Assembly: GCA_023406715.1 (NCBI GenBank)
Contig: JAEXVC010000282.1
Coordinates: forward strand, 1-6,543
DNA length: 6,543 bases
Direction: 5' to 3'
Source of the DNA: Bacteroidota bacterium
GTDB taxonomy: Bacteria; Bacteroidota; Bacteroidia; Bacteroidales; Tenuifilaceae
Positions 1 to 6,519 of the stretch are shown in pieces; position 1 is the stretch's first letter; every line of letters begins with the position of its first letter. Below the pieces are notes generated by a model. That model did no database searches. It was not told the DNA's origin and saw only the letters and a program-made list of their open reading frames with translations. Position numbers and translations under genes: made by a program.

Positions 1-663
1 GTGCTAATGGGTCAAACGGTAAACGAAACCTTGCATCTTGCTGGCGATAACGGTCTGGACCATTACATTATGGCTTCAATATCTCCAGGAATTGACGATA
101 TGGGGATGATTGTTAAGATTTTCCTAATAGGTCAGGATATTACAGAAACCAAGAAACTTGAGCTTATGGCTCAAAAGCAGGCCGAGGAGATTGAGCAAAC
201 AATTATTGAGTTGAAAATGGAGCAGGATGTTTCGGCTCAACGCGAGAAGGACATGGAAACGCTGCTCAAAGCACTTGACCAGAATTGCTTGGTTACAGTT
301 TTGGAACCAGATGGCCTAATCACTTACATCAACAATAAAAATGTTGAAACGCTTGGCGACGCTAAAGAGGATATTGAAGGTAAATATCTGCACGATTTAG
401 ACTTTACCGCTAAGAATAAACCTAAAGAGTTTAAGGCATTTTGGGATAATTTACACAAGGGTATCAAGCAAACCAGAGTATTCTCCTTGAATGTTGGTAA
501 TAAGGAAGTTTGGATACAGGAGAACTACACCCCTGTAATGGATGAGTTTGGGCAATTATATAGAATTATAAATATTGGATTTGATATTACTGAGAATAAG
601 CAGCGCGAGGTAGAAATGACCAGTCTTATCAACCAACTTAAGGATTTAAAAGATAAAAAGTAG
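1..663 (+). CDS. PAS-domain signalling protein, C-terminal part (5' end outside window)
   Basis: The reading frame is open from the first base and ends in TAG at 661-663, giving 220 residues, so this is the 3' end of a longer gene. Residues 1-50 look like the last strands of a PAS domain closing with the usual GQDITE signature. Residues about 51-88 are a charged, heptad-like helix. A second PAS domain follows at about 89-199 (VLEPDGLITYINNK at 100-113, ending GFDITENK). A short helical tail rich in Lys/Asp ends the protein. PAS domains bind small ligands or cofactors or mediate dimerisation; no cofactor can be named here. No kinase, GGDEF or HD domain follows, so any catalytic domain would lie upstream. 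The gene ends one base before the CheR-like gene. Together with the CheB-like gene it recalls CheB-CheR-PAS fusion proteins, so this PAS protein may be a functional partner of both. The PAS call is firm; the role is inferred. Confidence 0.8.
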   Translation: MLMGQTVNETLHLAGDNGLDHYIMASISPGIDDMGMIVKIFLIGQDITETKKLELMAQKQAEEIEQTIIELKMEQDVSAQREKDMETLLKALDQNCLVTVLEPDGLITYINNKNVETLGDAKEDIEGKYLHDLDFTAKNKPKEFKAFWDNLHKGIKQTRVFSLNVGNKEVWIQENYTPVMDEFGQLYRIINIGFDITENKQREVEMTSLINQLKDLKDKK

Positions 664-664
664 A

Positions 665-1498
665 ATGATACGATACGAAATAGGCATAGTAGATACACGA
701 AACGTAATCAAAGTCTTGCTCGACGATTTTGGTTTCGATTTCAGGGATTATGCCCTTACCTCTTTTAAACGACGATTGGAGCACGTAATCAACAATAATG
801 GTTTACGCGATGCCGATGGTTTAATTAGTCGCCTTCAGAACAATAAGGATTTTATTGACCAGTTCCTTTTCGAAATTACCCCTGAAACTACCGAAATGTT
901 CCGCGACCCATCATTCTGGCGAATTCTTCGCGATGAAGTTTTGGTTGAAATTACTCGAGGCTCAGCAAATAAACCAAGAATTTGGGTGGCATCGTTCGAT
1001 TCTGGAGAGGAGTTGTACTCTTTGGCAATCATTCTTAAGGAGATGAATCTACTCGATAGCGTTCAGATATATGCTAATGTATTTACCGATAAGTGTATTA
1101 ATAGGATAAAAAGCGGTAGGCTCGACCCTAAGGATTTGGAAACCAATGAGGCCAATTACCAGCGACTTAACGGGAAATTCCAGTACTCTTCATACTATAA
1201 AATGGATGGTAATACCATTGTTTTCGATACAGAGCTTGTTAAGAACATAATCTTTGTTAAGCAAAAAACAAACATTGAGAACGATCCTGGTGCAGTTAAG
1301 TTGACTATTTTCCGAAACCAAACCATTTACTATAACCAATTGCTACACGAGAAAGTGCTTCAAAAAATATCAACAAGCATGGTGGCTGGTGGCTTTTTGG
1401 CGTTGGGTGTAAAAGAAACTTTGGAAAATACAAATGCATACAATAAATTTACCGTATTTAACGATAACGAAAAGATATATAAGCGTAAAACCACATAG
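665..1498 (+). CDS. CheR-type protein-glutamate methyltransferase homologue, SAM site degenerate
   Basis: CheR proteins methylate receptor glutamates using S-adenosylmethionine. This 277-residue protein is full length for the family. Residues about 1-75 form the helical N-terminal domain (FRDYALTSFKRRLEH at 26-40). ITPETTEMFRDPSFW (71-85) matches the conserved stretch whose Arg (here R80) lies near the cofactor. The Rossmann domain follows at 105-199. Motif I reads WVASFDSGEELYSLA (107-121) where CheR usually has W-x-A-x-C-[AS]-T-G-E-E-x-Y-S. The strand that normally reads ATD reads ANV (137-139), losing the acidic residue that usually contacts SAM. The usual CRNVLIYF reads FRNQTIYY (216-223), and GHSE near the end reads GVKE (248-251). 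The overall fold is therefore clear but several cofactor-pocket positions are altered, suggesting reduced or absent catalysis, or a scaffold role (inference). It starts at ATG 665, one base after the upstream stop, and lies five bases before the CheB-like gene. Confidence 0.85.
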   Translation: MIRYEIGIVDTRNVIKVLLDDFGFDFRDYALTSFKRRLEHVINNNGLRDADGLISRLQNNKDFIDQFLFEITPETTEMFRDPSFWRILRDEVLVEITRGSANKPRIWVASFDSGEELYSLAIILKEMNLLDSVQIYANVFTDKCINRIKSGRLDPKDLETNEANYQRLNGKFQYSSYYKMDGNTIVFDTELVKNIIFVKQKTNIENDPGAVKLTIFRNQTIYYNQLLHEKVLQKISTSMVAGGFLALGVKETLENTNAYNKFTVFNDNEKIYKRKTT

Positions 1499-1503
1499 CA
1501 TTT

Positions 1504-2064
1504 ATGTATAAAGCAGTAATTATAGGCGGATCGGCAGGTAGTTTTCAGGTAATAACCCGAATACTTCACTCCTTATCGCCGAACTTTCCCCTTCCTGTGC
1601 TTCTTTGCTTGCACCGCTTAAAACACGTGCGTAGTGGTTTTGTTGAGGCTTTATCCATTAAATCGGGAATTCCAATTATTGAGCCTTTCGATAAAGAGCA
1701 AATTAAGCCAGGCAAGGCGTATCTTGCTCCTGCTAATTACCATATGTACATTGAATTGGGTAATAAAATAGCTCTTTCAACGGAGGAGCCAGTAAACCAT
1801 TCAAGGCCTAGTATCGATTTATCGTTTGTAACTGCCGCGCAAGTGTACCGCGAAAAACTTATTGGAATCATCCTTTCGGGAGCAAATAGGGATGGCGCTT
1901 ATGGCTTAAAGAAGATTAAGGATTTAGGTGGACTTGCCATAGTTCAGGATCCAGAGGAGTGTCAGGTTAAAACAATGACCGAAGCCTCGTTGAAAATGAC
2001 TAAGGTTGATTTTGTATATAATACCAACGAGATTATTAAGTTTTTACAAAATATTAAAAGTTAG
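1504..2064 (+). CDS. CheB-type protein-glutamate methylesterase, catalytic domain only
   Basis: CheB enzymes hydrolyse glutamyl methyl esters made by CheR, and often deamidate glutamines, on signalling proteins in the cytoplasm. This 186-residue protein is just the C-terminal catalytic domain. The nucleophile elbow is IIGGSAGS with Ser10. The catalytic His is probably His37 in LLCLHRLKH. The catalytic Asp is Asp130 in ILSGANRDGAYGL. The spacings Ser to His (27) and Ser to Asp (120) fit the family. LAPANYHMYI (74-83) and RPSIDLSF (101-108) match the usual CheB segments after the His. The receiver domain that normally inhibits the enzyme until phosphorylated by CheA is absent, and no linker remains, so control must come from elsewhere. 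The gene lies five bases after the CheR-like gene and four before the membrane GAF gene. No chemoreceptor, CheA, CheW or CheY is present in the window, so a role in chemotaxis is not indicated. Confidence 0.9.
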   Translation: MYKAVIIGGSAGSFQVITRILHSLSPNFPLPVLLCLHRLKHVRSGFVEALSIKSGIPIIEPFDKEQIKPGKAYLAPANYHMYIELGNKIALSTEEPVNHSRPSIDLSFVTAAQVYREKLIGIILSGANRDGAYGLKKIKDLGGLAIVQDPEECQVKTMTEASLKMTKVDFVYNTNEIIKFLQNIKS

Positions 2065-2068
2065 CATT

Positions 2069-2860
2069 ATGAAGCTGATCAGCACAAAATCTAAATTTTT
2101 GCCCATAGTAGTTTTGGCACTACTACTGATTAGCGTTTTGCTTGCATTTAGCAAAGCTTACAACACAATTTTGGCATTAGGCCAAACACCTTCGGTGTGG
2201 TTTGTTCTTTTCACGTTGCTCCCAGCTCTTTTCGGAATTATCATTTACTTTTTGCTCGGAAAAACAAAGGGTAAGGTTGGGTATCTCGAGGCTGAGGTTA
2301 ATTCCTTGAGAACAGCATTGAGCAACTCACTCAAAACCGAAGTGAAGGAGCAGTCCACCGAAGAGAAAGTTGTAAGAATTGATATTGAGCAGGTAACTTC
2401 ACAAATAATTCCCAAGTCCGACCTTAACGATATGGAAAAATTTGGAGAGTTGATGCTGTCCAATATTGCTAAGAAATTTGATATTGTTCAGGGCTTGTTT
2501 TATCAGAAAAATGTTGAATCTGGTATTTTCTCTTTTACTGCTGGTTACGCATTTTTCTCTGAAACAGCACCAGTTTCATATATTGAGGGTGATACACTAC
2601 CTGGACAAGTTGCTAAAAATAAACAGCTGCTTAATCTCGATAAGGTTCCCGATGGTTACATTACCATTCTTTCGGGTTTAGGAAAAGGTTCGCCTAAGCA
2701 TTTGCTAATATTTCCTATTGTAAGTTCAGGTAACGAAACAATCGGCATTGTTGAGTTAGCATCATTTAAGCCCTTTAGTTCACAGCAGGAGGAACTTTTC
2801 TCAGCATTAGGCCGTAAACTGGGAGAGTTATTGTCCAACAAACCAAATAGCCAGGATTAG
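2069..2860 (+). CDS. Membrane-anchored GAF-domain protein
   Basis: This 263-residue protein has two hydrophobic segments, about residues 10-28 and 43-63, joined by a short loop, so it is probably an inner-membrane hairpin with its C-terminus in the cytoplasm. A heptad-like helix follows at about 66-95 (VGYLEAEVNSLRTALSN), then a GAF domain at about 120-256 ending in LFSALGRKLGELL. The GAF contains VPDGYITILSGLG (193-205) and SPKHLLIFPI (208-217). The same pattern occurs in the GAF domain of the downstream phosphatase, so the two are paralogous modules. No enzymatic domain is present; it is likely a sensor or a dimerisation partner, and the downstream phosphatase is the obvious candidate (inference). 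ATG 2069 was chosen because it sits four bases after the CheB-like stop and directly precedes the first membrane segment. An in-frame ATG at 2006 would add 21 residues and overlap the preceding gene by 59 bases. The stop is one base before the phosphatase start. Confidence 0.8.
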   Translation: MKLISTKSKFLPIVVLALLLISVLLAFSKAYNTILALGQTPSVWFVLFTLLPALFGIIIYFLLGKTKGKVGYLEAEVNSLRTALSNSLKTEVKEQSTEEKVVRIDIEQVTSQIIPKSDLNDMEKFGELMLSNIAKKFDIVQGLFYQKNVESGIFSFTAGYAFFSETAPVSYIEGDTLPGQVAKNKQLLNLDKVPDGYITILSGLGKGSPKHLLIFPIVSSGNETIGIVELASFKPFSSQQEELFSALGRKLGELLSNKPNSQD

Positions 2861-2861
2861 T

Positions 2862-5474
2862 ATGACATCTTTTGGGATTCTATCTGCAACTGACAGTAAA
2901 AGCGTAATCCGACGCAAGGTTACGATTGCTATTTTAATGGGTTTGCTATTCCCAATAGCCGCTTGGATTATTGATATCTCCCTAAAGGGAATTCCTTTTA
3001 ACCTTACAAATCTTGTGAGCATTCACAAAACTAACGGTGTGCTTTGGATTATCGACATTTTCCCGTTGGTAATGATGTACGTTGTTTGGGTTCAGGTTAA
3101 AAAGCACTACAGCAAGGTTGCAATCCTTGAGAAGGAGCTAAGTCAACGCGATGAGGATATCAGTAAGAACGCTCTTTTTGCCAAAAGGATTGGTGAGGGC
3201 GATTATGTATCGAGCTTTGAAATAGGTGGAGAGGACGATATTCTGGGTAAATCTTTAGTGCTGATGCGTAACAACCTGCTTTCCAATCAGAAGAAGGAGG
3301 GTGAACAGAACTGGATTGCCAAGGGCAAAGATGAAATTTCCTATATACTCCGTTTGCACAACAATATTGAGGAGTTATCCTACGAGGTTCTTGTAAAACT
3401 TATTCGGTACATCAATTCCGTTCAGGGAGCCCTTTATATATATGATGAGGAGAAGAAAATTCTGACCAACCTTGCCACCTATGCATACAACAGGAAAAAG
3501 TATGTTCAGCAGGAGTTTAGAGTTGGACAAGGTTTAATTGGCGAGTGCGCCTACGAGAGGGATTACATCTACAGAACTGAACTTCCTGACGATTATGCAA
3601 CTATAACCTCTGGAATTTTAGGCGACAAAAAGCCCAAAAGTTTACTTTTAATTCCACTTATTACGGACGAGAAACTTGAGGGTGTTCTTGAATTTGCCAC
3701 TATTGACGATGAGATTCCTGAGTTGACCATTCGTTTCCTACGTGAGGTTGGCGAAATTATTGCGCGTACCATTTTTAACCTTCGGATAAATCAGAAAACC
3801 GAGAAACTTTTGCAGGAAGCCCAGCAGATGACCCAGGAACTCCGCGAAAACGAGGAGGAACTTCGTCAGAATGCCGAAGAGATGCGTGCTACACACGAGG
3901 AATTGGAGAAATCTAACGCCAAGTTGGAGTCCAAGATTAAGGAGGTACAGAATGCACAGAAACGTTTACACTCTTTACTTGAGAATGCATCTGAAATTAT
4001 TTCTATTTACAGCAGCGAAAAACAGCTTACCTATATAAGTCCGTCGGTTACTAAAATTCTTGGTTACACTCCAAACGAAATGATGAGCGGTAAGGATTTT
4101 GACCGCTTAACCCGTAAAGGTGAAAGTGATTTTAACGAGATGTTTGAGCAACTACTCGAGAATCCTCGTATTGGAATTACCATTCAGTACACCTTTATGA
4201 AAAAGGATGGCGAGAAAATTTTCTTAGAGGTAACTGGCCGCAACTTGCTTGATGACCCAGCTATTGGAGGAATAATTATCAACTCACGCGATATTACTGA
4301 ACGCAAGAGGGCAGAGAAGGAAGAGCGTATGAAGAGCAAAATGCAATCGCTCTCCGAGAACTCCATCGATATTATTATGCGTATCAACACCTCGGGTCAG
4401 TTCTTCTACGCTAACCCGATGGTTGAGCAGTATCTAGGAATCGACTATAAGGATTTAATTAACCAAACCCTTACAGCGCTTGAGATAAATCCCGTTCTAT
4501 CAAACTTTATAAAGGATGCCATTAAGAACATCAAGGTAAATAAGGAAAAAATGGAGGGCGATATCTCCTTTGACTCCAAAATGGGCAATGTAATTATGCA
4601 CATTGTTGCTATCCCAGAGTTTAACGAGAACGAGTTGGAAACCATTCTGTTTGTTGGTCACGATATATCGGAGGCCAAGCGAATTGAGATGGAAATTCAG
4701 GATAAAAACAGGAAGATTACCGAGAGTATTAACTATGCACAGCGTATTCAAACATCAATTCTGCCTAATAATAGGATTATTCGCCAGTATTTACCTAAAT
4801 CGTTCATTTATTATCATCCTCGCGATGTAGTTAGCGGCGACTTCCCTTGGTTTTTCCTAAAAGATGATTATATTTACATAGCGGCAGTTGACTGTACGGG
4901 TCACGGTGTACCAGGTGCTTTGCTATCGTTCATTGGATATTTTACGCTGAACAACGTAGTTGACCACGATTCGTCATACACTGCAGGTGAAATACTCGAC
5001 AATTTGCATTATGGCGTTCGGAAAACCTTAAAGCAGGACAGACCCGATGCCGATGCGCGCGATGGCATGGATATTGCATTTTGTAAGATTAACCCTAAGA
5101 AAAAGGAGTTGCAGTATTCAGGGGCTCACAGACCTTTGTTCCTTCTTCGTAAAGGCGAATTGTTGGAATATAAGGGGAATAGAAAGGCTATTGGCGGAAT
5201 TCCTCACCCTAAAAAAGCAGAGGAAAATTTTGAGAATTATGTAATTGATATACAAACGGGCGATAGAGTGTTCTTCTTCTCCGATGGTATTGTGGATCAA
5301 GTAGGAGGAGAGGATAAACGCAAATACAGCCCACAACGTGTTAGAGATATTATTTTGAACAACCAGAAGCTTTCAATGCCCGAGTTGTCCGAGGTCTTTT
5401 CAAAGGATTTAGAGCAGTTTAAGGGTGATATTAAGCAGGTTGACGATATACTTTTAATTGGAATTGAGTTCTAA
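2862..5474 (+). CDS. SpoIIE/PP2C-family serine/threonine phosphatase with TM, HAMP-like, GAF and two PAS domains
   Basis: PP2C-type phosphatases of this family remove phosphate from Ser/Thr of a STAS-like regulator; the likely substrate here is the SiaC-family protein encoded two genes downstream (inference). Order of parts: two membrane helices (about 19-39 and 59-78) with a short external loop; a HAMP-like second half (AKRIGEGDYVSSFEIGGEDD at 107-126, ending near LMRNNL); GAF at about 155-302; a long charged coiled coil at 306-370 with repeated E-E-L spacing; PAS at about 370-482 (ending NSRDITERKR); PAS at about 492-605 (ending GHDISEAKR); the conserved connector ITESINYAQRIQTSILP (619-635); and the phosphatase at about 640-870. 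Metal-binding aspartates are visible in VVSGDF (D660), VDCTGHGVPGA (D677), DGMDIAF (D734 and D737), FFSDGIVD (D808) and DDILLIGI (D861/862), so catalysis should be intact. It starts one base after the GAF gene. It parallels SiaA, but its inputs are cytoplasmic GAF and PAS domains rather than a large periplasmic sensor. Confidence 0.92.
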   Translation: MTSFGILSATDSKSVIRRKVTIAILMGLLFPIAAWIIDISLKGIPFNLTNLVSIHKTNGVLWIIDIFPLVMMYVVWVQVKKHYSKVAILEKELSQRDEDISKNALFAKRIGEGDYVSSFEIGGEDDILGKSLVLMRNNLLSNQKKEGEQNWIAKGKDEISYILRLHNNIEELSYEVLVKLIRYINSVQGALYIYDEEKKILTNLATYAYNRKKYVQQEFRVGQGLIGECAYERDYIYRTELPDDYATITSGILGDKKPKSLLLIPLITDEKLEGVLEFATIDDEIPELTIRFLREVGEIIARTIFNLRINQKTEKLLQEAQQMTQELRENEEELRQNAEEMRATHEELEKSNAKLESKIKEVQNAQKRLHSLLENASEIISIYSSEKQLTYISPSVTKILGYTPNEMMSGKDFDRLTRKGESDFNEMFEQLLENPRIGITIQYTFMKKDGEKIFLEVTGRNLLDDPAIGGIIINSRDITERKRAEKEERMKSKMQSLSENSIDIIMRINTSGQFFYANPMVEQYLGIDYKDLINQTLTALEINPVLSNFIKDAIKNIKVNKEKMEGDISFDSKMGNVIMHIVAIPEFNENELETILFVGHDISEAKRIEMEIQDKNRKITESINYAQRIQTSILPNNRIIRQYLPKSFIYYHPRDVVSGDFPWFFLKDDYIYIAAVDCTGHGVPGALLSFIGYFTLNNVVDHDSSYTAGEILDNLHYGVRKTLKQDRPDADARDGMDIAFCKINPKKKELQYSGAHRPLFLLRKGELLEYKGNRKAIGGIPHPKKAEENFENYVIDIQTGDRVFFFSDGIVDQVGGEDKRKYSPQRVRDIILNNQKLSMPELSEVFSKDLEQFKGDIKQVDDILLIGIEF

Positions 5475-5491
5475 AATTGCTAATTATTCGT

Positions 5492-5505
5492 AAATTATAT
5501 AATTT
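5492..5505. promoter_or_regulatory. Perfect 14-bp AT palindrome in the gap before the SiaB-family gene
   Basis: AAATTATATAATTT reads the same on both strands. With one bulged T (5506) the symmetry extends to GT at 5490-5491 and AC at 5507-5508. It lies in the 39-base gap between the phosphatase stop (5474) and the kinase start (5514), the longest spacer between complete genes here. Such a site could be an operator or part of a promoter. A weak Bacteroidota-like promoter pair (TTG at 5477-5479, TAATTTTA at 5500-5507) overlaps it, but would put the start of transcription at or beside the ATG. AT-rich DNA yields palindromes by chance, so a function is only possible. Confidence 0.25.
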
Positions 5506-5513
5506 TACGGGCT

Positions 5514-6089
5514 ATGGATAAGAAAAATGTCAGAGGATTTCTTGAGTTTGTTTACGACTTCTATAAGTCGATGAAGGCTCATGAGATTACCCTTGTTTAC
5601 GAGGGCGAAATCACCCATCAAATTACCAAAGCGTTCACATCGCTTACTGAGTCAAACATGGCCAAGGAGGAGGAATCCAACTCGGTTCAGAAAAAAGTGT
5701 TCCACGTAATGGTGGAATGCTTGCAGAACATCAGCAAGCACGCCGATAGTTTTGGTTCCGATGATTTTCTTTTTGCAGGTCGTGGTATTTTCATGGTAAG
5801 CAAAGGCGATTCAGAGTACCATGTTACCACAGGTAATGTAATTGAGAATGGCAAGATAGAGGAACTATCAAAAATTCTAGATTACATAAACACCTTGGAT
5901 AAAGAAGGTCTTAAGCAGCTTTATAAAACACAGATGCGCGAAGGACGATTGTCGGAGAAGGGAGGTGCTGGTTTGGGGTTCATCGATATTGCCCGTAAAA
6001 CTGGACGCAAGCTGGAGTACCACTTCTTGCCAATCGACGAGGAGTCGCACTTCTTTATCCTAACTTCAACTATTTCCAGAAACGAGTAA
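5514..6089 (+). CDS. SiaB-family (DUF6272) GHKL-like protein kinase
   Basis: SiaB-type kinases are cytoplasmic ATP-dependent Ser/Thr kinases, distantly related in fold to RsbW/SpoIIAB, that phosphorylate SiaC. This 191-residue protein is the normal family length. The N-box equivalent is VMVECLQNISKHAD (65-78), with Glu68 and Asn72 placed as for Mg-ATP binding in GHKL folds. TTGNVIENG (105-113) occupies the place of the usual D-x-G box. The glycine-rich lid segment is KGGAGLGFIDIARK (149-162). The tail FHFxL-like strand (HFFILTSTI at 179-187) closes the domain. The missing classic D-x-G-x-G box appears to be typical of SiaB relatives rather than a sign of decay, as far as I recall the family. 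The gene starts at ATG 5514, 39 bases after the phosphatase, and precedes the SiaC-family gene by 13 bases. That order matches a phosphatase-kinase-target switch. There is no visible Shine-Dalgarno motif. Confidence 0.85.
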   Translation: MDKKNVRGFLEFVYDFYKSMKAHEITLVYEGEITHQITKAFTSLTESNMAKEEESNSVQKKVFHVMVECLQNISKHADSFGSDDFLFAGRGIFMVSKGDSEYHVTTGNVIENGKIEELSKILDYINTLDKEGLKQLYKTQMREGRLSEKGGAGLGFIDIARKTGRKLEYHFLPIDEESHFFILTSTISRNE

Positions 6090-6102
6090 AAAATAATAAT
6101 AT

Positions 6103-6486
6103 ATGGAAACCATCAAAATAATGGGGACCGACGACACCCCAACTGTTATCCTGGATGCCGAAAATGAGATTTACGAAATCTCAGGTCGTTCCCTGCCCGA
6201 GGATGTTACTGCATTCTACGACCCAATTCTTGGATGGCTCGATGAGTATGCATCGTCACCCAACAAAAAAACTATCTTCACCTTTAAGTTGGTTTATTTC
6301 AACACTGCCAGCTCTAAGTTGCTGCTCGATATTCTAATGAAGCTGGAGCAAATGCATGAGGCTGGAAACGATATTCTAGTTCGATGGTATTACCCAGAGG
6401 ATGATGAGGATATGCAAGAGGCAGGCGAAGAGTATGCCGATATTGTTGATGTGCCATTTGAACAGGTAGGGTATACATTAAGTTAG
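6103..6486 (+). CDS. SiaC-family (DUF1987) regulatory phosphoprotein
   Basis: SiaC is a STAS-like (anti-sigma-antagonist-like) protein whose activity depends on phosphorylation. In Pseudomonas aeruginosa it is phosphorylated by SiaB on Thr68, dephosphorylated by SiaA, and when unphosphorylated activates the diguanylate cyclase SiaD. This 127-residue protein has the family pattern: ISGRSLPEDVTAFYDPILGWL (26-46) in the N-terminal half, then FKLVYFNTASSKLLLDIL (61-78), where Thr68 aligns by motif and by number with the phosphorylation site. The C-terminus has VRWYYPEDDEDMQEAGEEYAD (93-113), also family-typical. It starts at ATG 6103, 13 A/T bases after the kinase stop, and the next gene begins 34 bases downstream. 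The likely kinase and phosphatase are the two preceding genes. The protein that this SiaC controls is not visible in the window. Confidence 0.92.
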   Translation: METIKIMGTDDTPTVILDAENEIYEISGRSLPEDVTAFYDPILGWLDEYASSPNKKTIFTFKLVYFNTASSKLLLDILMKLEQMHEAGNDILVRWYYPEDDEDMQEAGEEYADIVDVPFEQVGYTLS

Positions 6487-6519
6487 CTTTCCGTTAACTA
6501 TTTCAAAACGGCTTAAACT

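Noticed and set aside
1..3. GTG at the first base as a true start codon of the PAS protein
   Set aside because: The frame is open to the window edge and the first 50 residues are only the end of a PAS domain, so the gene almost certainly begins upstream.
665..2064. A classical chemotaxis operon
   Set aside because: Only CheR-like and CheB-like proteins are present; there is no receptor, CheA, CheW or CheY, CheB has no receiver domain, and the CheR cofactor motifs are altered.
2006..2068. Upstream ATG 2006 as start of the membrane GAF protein
   Set aside because: It would overlap the CheB-like gene by 59 bases and add a non-conserved-looking segment before the membrane helix. ATG 2069 gives the tight spacing seen throughout the locus.
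835..5336. Open frames on the opposite strand and short overlapping frames on the + strand (60-83 residues)
   Set aside because: They lie wholly or mostly inside strongly supported genes, have no recognisable motifs, and are what chance predicts.
5477..5507. Bacteroidota-type promoter (TTG, 20-base spacer, TAATTTTA) before the kinase gene
   Set aside because: The -7 element lacks the final G and transcription would start at or beside the ATG. It is mentioned with the palindrome but not called as a promoter.
5709..5999. SiaB-family protein as a histidine kinase
   Set aside because: There is an N-box-like and glycine-rich segment but no dimerisation/His domain, and length and neighbours fit the SiaB Ser/Thr kinase family.
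6491..6511. Possible terminator hairpin (CCGTT and AACGG) after the SiaC-like gene
   Set aside because: The stem is only 5 bp with an 11-base loop and no following T run, so it is not convincing as a terminator.
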